A DNA stretch of 25,033 nucleotides from CAZAKZ01 sp964485695 (GTDB lineage Bacteria; Planctomycetota; JAFGQW01). Positions 8,166-14,249 of the stretch are shown piece after piece (the stretch's first letter is position 1; every line of letters begins with the position of its first letter). Both the position numbers and the translations under genes were made by a program. The stretch is taken from positions 1 to 25,033 of the forward strand of contig CAZAKZ010000082.1 in the NCBI GenBank assembly GCA_964485695.1. The letters are read 5' to 3'. The notes under the pieces are model-generated. The model worked only from the letters and a program-made list of their open reading frames with translations, did no database searches and had not been told where the DNA came from.

Positions 8166-8219
8166 CGTGGAATCCGACCCGTGGAAATGTTCCGATTCGC
8201 TTGCAATCCGGGTTCCACG
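8166..8219 (+). promoter_or_regulatory. CGTGGAA repeats at the Na/Pi promoter
   Basis: CGTGGAA occurs at 8166-8172 and 8180-8186 (14 bp apart), and its complement TTCCACG at 8213-8219, inside the promoter spacer. Two direct copies upstream and one inverted copy between -35 and -10 would suit a regulator binding site. It is not the classic PhoB box. Confidence 0.3.
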
Positions 8220-8229
8220 TTCCTACGAT
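8201..8229 (+). promoter_or_regulatory. Candidate sigma70 promoter for the Na/Pi operon
   Basis: TTGCAA (8201-8206) and TACGAT (8224-8229) are separated by 17 bases, each matching consensus at four of six positions. Transcription would start near 8236, giving a leader of about 50 bases before the ATG at 8288. Confidence 0.4.
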
Positions 8230-8287
8230 AGCGCCTTCATTCCGGTGCCATGGAAGACTGCCGTATTTAAAGAAGTGCTCAAGGCCC

Positions 8288-9427
8288 ATGCCGGTCTCAA
8301 AAGTCAGCGTCAGCTCCTCGAGCTCCTATGGATGGCAGGCTGTCTTCCTGCGCCTTTTTCTCCTCCTCCTGATCATCACCGGCTTCTTCATCACCATCAA
8401 TCTGATGGGAGCCTCGCTGAAAGGGCTCTCCAAGAGCACTCTCCAGGAATTCATGGACTCGGCGGTAGCCAACCCCCTGAGCGCCCTGTTCATCGGCATC
8501 GCCATCACGGCCCTGGTGCAGTCCTCGTCGGTGACCACCTCCATCGTGGTGGGCATGGTGGCGGGTGGAGTCATCGACGTCACCCAGGCCGTGCCCATGA
8601 TCATGGGCGCCAACATCGGGACCACCGTCACCAACACCCTGGTCTCCCTGGTGCATATCCGTAATCGGCTGGAATTTCGCCGCGCCTTTTCCTCCGCCAC
8701 AGTACACGACTTCTTCAACATCCTGTGTGTGCTGGTTCTCCTGCCCCTGGAGCTCAACTTCCACCTCATCCAGAAAACGGCTTTGTGGCTCAAGGCCAAC
8801 GTGGTGGGCGGGTCGCTCGGCAAGCTACCGGGCATCAAGGTGCTGATCAAGCCCATCGTCGATGAGCTGCACCAGCTCCTCGGCGGGGGCTACCTCTGCC
8901 TGGCCGTCTCCCTCCTCCTGCTCGTCCTCAGCCTCATCGTGATGGTGAAGATCATCCGGTCGCTGGTCCTCTCCAGGATGACCCGCCTCCTCGACCGCTT
9001 TCTCTTCCGGACCACCGCCCATGCTCTCTTCCTGGGCATGTTCATCACCGTCGTCGTCCAGTCCTCGAGCGTGACCACGTCGCTCATCATCCCGCTCGCC
9101 GGCGCCGGCCTTCTCACCGTGAACCAGGTGTATCCTTACACCCTCGGCTCCAATGTGGGCACCACCATCACCTCCTTCCTCGCCGCCAGCGCCATCGCCT
9201 CCACGGCCACCGGCGATCCAAAGGCCCAGCTCGGCGTCGTGGTGGCGCTCATGCACCTGACCTTCAACGTGTTCGGCATCGCCATCTTCTTGCCCCTGAA
9301 GCGGATCCCCATCGGCCTGGCCACTGGATTCGCAGGTTACATCACGGTCTCGCGCCGCCGCACGGTGCTGGCCCTGACCGGTTTCAGCGCCGTATTCATA
9401 GCCCTGGTCATCTTCACATTCATGTAG
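8288..9427 (+). CDS. Na+/phosphate cotransporter (NptA/PF02690 family)
   Basis: A 379-residue inner-membrane protein with about eight hydrophobic segments. It carries the internal repeat typical of the Na/Pi cotransporter family: QSSSVTTS at 78-85 and again at 258-265, each followed by a GANIGTT (107-113) or GSNVGTT (287-293) motif. These paired QSSS motifs form the substrate and Na+ site in the family, which moves phosphate with sodium; bacterial members can import or export. I start at the ATG at 8288, since the in-frame upstream extension is not hydrophobic or conserved-looking; only a weak AAGG precedes it. Many bacterial relatives carry a fused C-terminal PhoU domain. Here that part is a separate gene starting 18 bp downstream, so the two probably work together. 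Confidence 0.93.
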   Translation: MPVSKVSVSSSSSYGWQAVFLRLFLLLLIITGFFITINLMGASLKGLSKSTLQEFMDSAVANPLSALFIGIAITALVQSSSVTTSIVVGMVAGGVIDVTQAVPMIMGANIGTTVTNTLVSLVHIRNRLEFRRAFSSATVHDFFNILCVLVLLPLELNFHLIQKTALWLKANVVGGSLGKLPGIKVLIKPIVDELHQLLGGGYLCLAVSLLLLVLSLIVMVKIIRSLVLSRMTRLLDRFLFRTTAHALFLGMFITVVVQSSSVTTSLIIPLAGAGLLTVNQVYPYTLGSNVGTTITSFLAASAIASTATGDPKAQLGVVVALMHLTFNVFGIAIFLPLKRIPIGLATGFAGYITVSRRRTVLALTGFSAVFIALVIFTFM

Positions 9428-9445
9428 CACTGGAGCTTGATAACC

Positions 9446-10138
9446 ATGCTCAAGGAACTCTGGCGGATTCTCACGACCGACAAGGACCTCCTTGACGAGG
9501 CCCACGCCAAGACCAGCACGATGCTGAATGAAACGAGACGGATGTTCGAGATGGTGATCCACGCCATCACCGAGGACGTCAAGGAGGACTTCCGGCACCA
9601 GCTCTCCCGCATGGACGAGGGGGTCAACCGGCGAGAGATGGAGGTGCGAAAGAAGGTCTACGAGCACCTGGCCATGAGCCAGGGGAGCGACCTGCTCGTG
9701 GGGCTGATCCTGATCCGGGTCGTGGGCGACATCGAGAGAATCGGCGACTACACCAAGAACATCGGCGACCTGGCTTCCCTGTTCCAGGGCCATCTGGAGT
9801 TCAACGACCACACACATGTCTTCGAGGATTTCGTCCATCGGACCCAGGAGCTCTTCCGCTTCACCCAGCTGAGCTTCTTCGGCAACGACGAGGATGCCGC
9901 CAAGAAGGCCCAGGAGTTCTACCACAATCTGGCCAGGGACGCCGATGAGACCCTGGAGAATGTCGTGGTCAAAAGTTCCCAGGACGACACCGTGAAGAAA
10001 AGCGATCTGGCCCTGGTGCTGCTGCTCCGGTACCTGAAACGCACCAGCGCCCACTTGAAGAACATCTGCACCACGGTCATAAATCCATACCCGGAAATCG
10101 GATATCTTTCCAAGCGGGATGAGGAAGAGAGATCGTAG
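9446..10138 (+). CDS. PhoU-like protein, partner of the Na/Pi cotransporter
   Basis: A 230-residue soluble, all-helical protein. The PhoU-type signature is RVVGDIERIGDYTKNIGDLA (~residues 91-110), where the Asp/Glu-rich helix binds metal in the family. A second, less exact copy would be expected in the C-terminal half, where ARDADETLENVV and LKRTSAHLKNICTTV helices occur. I chose the ATG at 9446, with GGAG ten bases upstream; a TTG at 9437 is too near that site. It lies 18 bp after the transporter and is probably co-transcribed. PhoU proteins restrain phosphate uptake or signalling. Regulation of this transporter is an inference from the fusion seen in relatives. Confidence 0.88.
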   Translation: MLKELWRILTTDKDLLDEAHAKTSTMLNETRRMFEMVIHAITEDVKEDFRHQLSRMDEGVNRREMEVRKKVYEHLAMSQGSDLLVGLILIRVVGDIERIGDYTKNIGDLASLFQGHLEFNDHTHVFEDFVHRTQELFRFTQLSFFGNDEDAAKKAQEFYHNLARDADETLENVVVKSSQDDTVKKSDLALVLLLRYLKRTSAHLKNICTTVINPYPEIGYLSKRDEEERS

Positions 10139-10183
10139 CCGTCAGGACAGAATCCGGTCGTCGGCTGCGTGAACCGAACGATC

Positions 10184-10212
10184 TTGTTCTGACTCCATCC
10201 TGCCGATATCCT
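10184..10212 (+). promoter_or_regulatory. Candidate promoter giving a near-leaderless message
   Basis: TTGTTC (10184-10189), a 17-base spacer and TATCCT (10207-10212) lie directly before the ATG at 10217. The ATG has no purine-rich ribosome site (the sequence before it is pyrimidine-rich, CCTCCTC). This fits transcription starting at or very near the start codon. Confidence 0.3.
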
Positions 10213-10216
10213 CCTC

Positions 10217-11611
10217 ATGAGAGAACTGATCCAGGAAACACCCCCATCCGCGATTCGTCTCGGCCCCCCTGAGGCCCCCAGGACGAGGCCCGGGAACCTG
10301 GACGAGAGAACCGAGGCGTGGCGTTTCTACTACGACAACTCCCTGGACACCGGCCTCGATGCCGTGGATCGCGCCGTCCGGTCCATGGCCGTGCGGATGA
10401 TCCCCCCGGGCATGCGAGTGCTGGACGTGGGCACGGGCCGTGGCCACCTCCTGGCCGCCCTCCGCCCCGAGGAAGGCGTGGGAATCGACCTGTCCAAGCG
10501 CGCCGCCATGGAGGCCCGGGAGCAATACGGCCACCTCCACTTCAGGGTGGCGGACGTGCGGGACCGGGAAGCCCTCGGCCCCCTGGGCGGCCCCTTCGAT
10601 TTCATCCTCCTGAACCAGACCCTCACCGAGACGGCGGACCTCGTGGAGACCCTTCGTGCCCTCCACGCCCACGCAGCCCCCTGGACCCGGCTGGTGGTGT
10701 TCGAACGCTTCCGGTCCCGGCTGCCCAGGTGGGCGCCGTCCCCGGCGCGGATCCGCAGTGCCGACCTGGAAGGGGTGTTCCATCTCGGCGGCTTCGAGGT
10801 CCTGAGCCGCTGGAAATCCAGCGTCTTCAAGGAGCGTTTCCGCCTCCCCGGTCTCCGGTTCTACAAGAGGTTCCACGCCCATGTGCTCCGGCCCGCCCCC
10901 CACCTCTTCGAAGCGCCCCCGACCCTCACGGCTTCCATCGTCCTGCCGATCCTGGCCGAGAAAGAAGACCTCACCGGCTTTCTCGAACGCCTGCCGGATC
11001 CTGGAGACGACACCGAATACCATCTCGTGACCACGACCGACAGCCACCCCTCCGTCAAGGCGGCGGTCAGGGAATTTGGCGGATCCCGCTTCCGGATCCT
11101 GAACAGCAGGAGTGATAAACGCGCCGACGCCCTGCACGAGGGGATCGCCTCGGCCACGGGAGACTGCGTGGTCCTGCTGGGCGACCCTCCTGGCGAGACT
11201 CCGGAGGCCATCCCGCAGTTCCTGGAAGCGATGCGCACCTGGAAGGGAGACCTCGTCCTGGCCAACCGGCGGATCTATCCGGATCCGCGTCGCGGCCCGG
11301 CCTCCCCCGACCGCCTGGTCGACCGCATCCTGTCCCGTCTCCACTCCCGGAGAACCGGCCAGCGGGTGGGCGACGTGAATCCCTACCTCATGGCAATCCG
11401 GCGCCGCGACCTGGACCGCATCCGGGAACTCCGGAACAACCACCCCTTCGAGGAGGACGGCCTCCTCGCGGCCGCAGGACGCCTGCACCTGAAGATCCTC
11501 GACATTCCCGTCCCCCTGAAAGCCGGAAGCTCCGAACCGGTGAAATTCGGGACTACGCGCCGCCTGCTTCAGCGACTCCGGGTCCTCGCAAGGAGCGTCA
11601 TTTCCCGGTAG
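10217..11611 (+). CDS. SAM-dependent methyltransferase - family 2 glycosyltransferase fusion
   Basis: A 464-residue soluble protein with two domains. Residues ~55-225 are a class I methyltransferase: motif I VLDVGTGRGHLL (~68-79), acidic motif II VGIDLSKRAA, and the FDFILLNQTLTE strand. Residues ~238-430 resemble a GT-A glycosyltransferase of the DPM1-like group (SIVLPILAEKEDL; RADALHEGIASATGDCVVLLGDPP near 301-325). The usual metal-binding DxD appears only as GDP, and the first-strand DD pair is absent, so activity on a nucleotide sugar is uncertain. There is no clear ribosome site; see the candidate promoter just upstream. It follows PhoU by 78 bp and converges on an O-antigen-ligase gene, suggesting a role in surface glycan or lipid-linked sugar assembly. 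That role is inference. Confidence 0.8.
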   Translation: MRELIQETPPSAIRLGPPEAPRTRPGNLDERTEAWRFYYDNSLDTGLDAVDRAVRSMAVRMIPPGMRVLDVGTGRGHLLAALRPEEGVGIDLSKRAAMEAREQYGHLHFRVADVRDREALGPLGGPFDFILLNQTLTETADLVETLRALHAHAAPWTRLVVFERFRSRLPRWAPSPARIRSADLEGVFHLGGFEVLSRWKSSVFKERFRLPGLRFYKRFHAHVLRPAPHLFEAPPTLTASIVLPILAEKEDLTGFLERLPDPGDDTEYHLVTTTDSHPSVKAAVREFGGSRFRILNSRSDKRADALHEGIASATGDCVVLLGDPPGETPEAIPQFLEAMRTWKGDLVLANRRIYPDPRRGPASPDRLVDRILSRLHSRRTGQRVGDVNPYLMAIRRRDLDRIRELRNNHPFEEDGLLAAAGRLHLKILDIPVPLKAGSSEPVKFGTTRRLLQRLRVLARSVISR

Positions 11612-12833
11612 CCAGCCGGGCGGCGGCGATACTCAAGCCCGCCAGAGCGGCGATGATGACCATCATCTGCTCGAGCAGGATATGCTCCACGGTGCACGCC
11701 ATCAGGAGCCACTGCACGGCCACGGCGAGGAGGGCGGCCAGCAGCCCGCGCAGGAAGGGATCGGCGGCGGCCCGGTACCCTGCCACCAGCTTCACGAGGA
11801 GGATTCCGTAGATCCACACGTGGAGCAGAAGCCCCAGGACGCCCAGCTCGAAGAGGATGTGGAGGGGGGTATTGTGGGCGGCGCCGTACTGGGCCTCCGG
11901 CCTGTCCGGCAGGCGTTTCCAGGCGTAGTGAAAGTTCTTGTGGCCGAAGCCGTGGCCGACGACGGGGCTCTCCCGGATGAGCCGAACCGAGCCCTCCCAG
12001 ATCTCGGGCCGGTGGTGAAGCGCCTCGATGAATCGTTCCGGCACGGCCAGGCCGCGGATGCGCTCCCCGATGTAGGTGGCGGGAAGCAGGAGGGCCAGCA
12101 CCACTACCACCGCTGCGACGGCCGCCCCCGCCGCCAGGAGACGTCGGTTTCTGAGGAGGCCGAGAACCGCGAGGGCCACCGCCGTTCCCACCCAGGCGCT
12201 GCGAGACAGGGTGAAGAAGAGGGTGAAGAGCAGGGGCGGCAGGAGCGCCAGGCGGAGGATCTTGATCCAGCGCCTCTCGAGCGGCAGGGCCAGGACCAGG
12301 ACGAGGGACGCGGAGAGGAAGTTCGCGCAGTGGTTCGGATGGCCGAAGGTGCCGAAGACCCTGTACTCCTCGACGTGCAGGTAGACCAGGCGCTCGACCA
12401 GGCCGGTCAGGCTGCACGCCGCAGTGCCGAGGAAAAAGGCGAGACAAAAGCTGCGCAGGCGCCGGACGCCGGAGGCATGAGTGATAACCAGGTAGAGAAT
12501 CGCAATCCATCGTCCACCGTCGCGCCAGAGGAGCATCCGGGTGTGGTGGGGCGATTCGGCCCACAGGATGCTGGCCCCGGCCAGCACCGCCAGCAAGACC
12601 ACCGGCAGGTCGAGCACGCACCGGTGAAAGGGCCACCTTCCTGTGCGCAGCCACCGCACAAGGTTCAACACCAGAGCCGCGGCCAGGGGCACCGAGAACA
12701 GGAACGTCGGGCCCTCGTCAAAGGGCAGCCCCGCTACGGCGGCCGCCACAGTCCAGAAGGCCCACCGCTCTAGGCGGGGGCCGCGGGGCAAAGCGCGGCG
12801 GAGGTGGAGGATCATACTGATCAAAGCACGCAT
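11598..12833 (-). CDS. O-antigen ligase / polymerase-like membrane protein (Wzy_C family)
   Basis: A 411-residue integral membrane protein with about ten hydrophobic segments. The family's large periplasmic loop lies at ~250-325 and carries the expected pieces: RPEIWEGSVRLIRESPVVGHGFG (~275-297) and AHNTPLHILFELGVLGLL (~319-336), plus SRSAW at 210-214. In WaaL/PglL-type enzymes such Arg and His residues help transfer undecaprenyl-linked glycan to lipid A core or to a protein. Family membership is clear; whether it is a ligase, polymerase or protein glycosylase cannot be told. A weak -35/-10 pair (TTGTCC, 17 bases, AATCAT) ends four bases before the ATG, with no ribosome site. Its last 14 bases overlap the convergent fusion gene. 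Confidence 0.85.
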   Translation of the reverse strand: MRALISMILHLRRALPRGPRLERWAFWTVAAAVAGLPFDEGPTFLFSVPLAAALVLNLVRWLRTGRWPFHRCVLDLPVVLLAVLAGASILWAESPHHTRMLLWRDGGRWIAILYLVITHASGVRRLRSFCLAFFLGTAACSLTGLVERLVYLHVEEYRVFGTFGHPNHCANFLSASLVLVLALPLERRWIKILRLALLPPLLFTLFFTLSRSAWVGTAVALAVLGLLRNRRLLAAGAAVAAVVVVLALLLPATYIGERIRGLAVPERFIEALHHRPEIWEGSVRLIRESPVVGHGFGHKNFHYAWKRLPDRPEAQYGAAHNTPLHILFELGVLGLLLHVWIYGILLVKLVAGYRAAADPFLRGLLAALLAVAVQWLLMACTVEHILLEQMMVIIAALAGLSIAAARLATGK

Positions 12834-12914
12834 GCGGATGATTCAACCATATCAGCCCGTGGACAAACCAGCGTGAAGTCAGAATCGGTAAGTTTTCGTC
12901 CAGGCCGTCCTCGC

Positions 12915-14240
12915 CTACATTGACACGAGAATGAGGTTGCTCACGTCGAGGACCTTGCTTGAGTCCACCACCTGGGCCGCCCACACGAAGTCGAGGCCGA
13001 CCCGAACACCCGCGTCAAAGGTCACGGCCCGCTGGCCGGTCCCGTCCAGGAGGCCCTGCGCGTTGTAGGGAAGGTGCCCGAGGAGGGCGATTGTGGTGAA
13101 CACATCCGGTAGCATCCAGAGCTCGAGGCCGCTGCCCGGCAAGAGGAGGGGCGCCCCGGCGAATCCTGCGAGGCTCGGAGCGAGCACATAGCTCTTCCCC
13201 GCCATTGCCGGCCCGAAGTTCAGGTGAAAGATCCTGCCCGTGGCCCCCTTTCGCCAGCTCGCGAGCTGCGCCTCCTCCACCTCGCGGCCATGGATGTAGT
13301 TGCCCGGCGGGAGTTTCGTCAGGGAGACCGCCGTGGGTGGCGTGGCGAGGAGGTCCACCTTGTAGAGCGTGTCGTCGGTGTCGCAGGCGATGTAGGCGAT
13401 CCGTCCCGGCTTCTCCCATGGCTCGTTCCACGCAGCGGCCCACGGATCGGTGGTGCTGAGCGGCAGCGGGAGAGGGATCGACTGTTTGACTGCGGTGGAC
13501 ACGTCCACGACATGGAGGCCGATGAACTGGGGCCAGGTCGGCCTGCTACTGGGAGGGACGTAACTCGTCCAGCAGTAGACACGGCGATCCTCGTGGAGGA
13601 AGGCGTCGTACGCGCACGGGTGGTCGAAGTTGCAGACGATCGTCGGCGTGGCGTAGGTCGGTGTCCCGTGAATCTTCCAGAGTCCGATGTCATTGCTTCT
13701 GGTATAGAATCCCACGCCGATCACTCGATCCGCCTGAAAGGGGGAAGGATAGGCGTCCGACATGGGAAGGGACCCCGGCCAGGATATCGGGTGGATGTTG
13801 TCCCAGGCGATCGTCCCCCTGGTGACGTCCACCCGGCAGGACTTCATTTGAGGGGCCAGCGTGGAGATCGCGGCTGCATCGAAGATCCAGACCCCCGGAC
13901 CGTCCTGCGCCTCGAAGTCGAGGCACGGCACGTAGGGCGCCCCGAAGTGGACCGGACTCGTGCCCCTGGCCACCGTGGTCACCGTGCTGGACGTGAAGTC
14001 CAGGCGCTCGAGCGACGCCGGGCCGCCGGGCGACCAGACGCCCATGTAGAGCCCGCCGTCGTGGGCAAAGCAGTGTCCCCGACCGAAGTAGGGCCGCTCA
14101 AAGGTCGTGAGGGCCGGCCCGTTCGGATCGACGCGCAGGAGCTTGCTCGGCCAGTCATAGACCACAGCGGTCTGGACCGTGGCCGGAAGCGCCGCTCCGC
14201 CCAGGAGGAGCACGAGGAAGAGGGCAATACGCTTTTGCAC
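12915..14240 (-). CDS. Exported beta-rich protein with divergent C-terminal module
   Basis: A 441-residue protein with signal peptide (MQKRIALFLVLLLGGAALPA, then T). The body (~25-320) looks like repeated beta units reporting values (SKLLRVDPNGPALTTF, LERLDFTSSTVTTVA, TLYKVDLLATPPTAVSLT), again propeller-like. IHGRE near 320 resembles the YGSRH junction of the paralogues, and the last ~110 residues (GPAMAGKSYVLAPSL, LLPGSGLEL, AQGLLDGTGQRAVTF, DVSNLILVSM) look like a drifted version of the common module. It starts with GTG preceded by AGGAGG, and that site overlaps the TAG stop of the SBBP gene, so it is translationally coupled as the second gene of the operon. No enzyme motif is seen. Confidence 0.85.
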   Translation of the reverse strand: MQKRIALFLVLLLGGAALPATVQTAVVYDWPSKLLRVDPNGPALTTFERPYFGRGHCFAHDGGLYMGVWSPGGPASLERLDFTSSTVTTVARGTSPVHFGAPYVPCLDFEAQDGPGVWIFDAAAISTLAPQMKSCRVDVTRGTIAWDNIHPISWPGSLPMSDAYPSPFQADRVIGVGFYTRSNDIGLWKIHGTPTYATPTIVCNFDHPCAYDAFLHEDRRVYCWTSYVPPSSRPTWPQFIGLHVVDVSTAVKQSIPLPLPLSTTDPWAAAWNEPWEKPGRIAYIACDTDDTLYKVDLLATPPTAVSLTKLPPGNYIHGREVEEAQLASWRKGATGRIFHLNFGPAMAGKSYVLAPSLAGFAGAPLLLPGSGLELWMLPDVFTTIALLGHLPYNAQGLLDGTGQRAVTFDAGVRVGLDFVWAAQVVDSSKVLDVSNLILVSM

Positions 14241-14249
14241 GTGTACCTC

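Larger units (their letters stand above)
7650..8200. other. Non-coding region with several hairpins
   Basis: About 550 bases without a believable gene. The reading frames here are low-complexity and lack ribosome sites. It contains GC-rich hairpins at 7692-7714, 7731-7752 and 7918-7931, an orphan minus-strand terminator at 7855-7884, and an A7 run near 8012. I did not recognise a known riboswitch class. It is the divergent control region between paralogue 4 (-) and the Na/Pi transporter (+). Confidence 0.6.

Noticed and set aside
7838..8218. Small minus-strand frame in the intergenic region
   Set aside because: No ribosome site, no domain, and unusual composition; the region fits control DNA better.
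8825..10054. Minus-strand frame of ~400 codons opposite Na/Pi and PhoU
   Set aside because: It is rich in His, Glu, Gly and Asp, as expected from the antisense of a membrane-protein gene, and spans two well-supported genes.
12915..14240. Reading the 12915 protein as unrelated to the module family
   Set aside because: The fold pattern and the IHGRE junction suggest a drifted module, but I keep this at lower confidence than for the other seven proteins.
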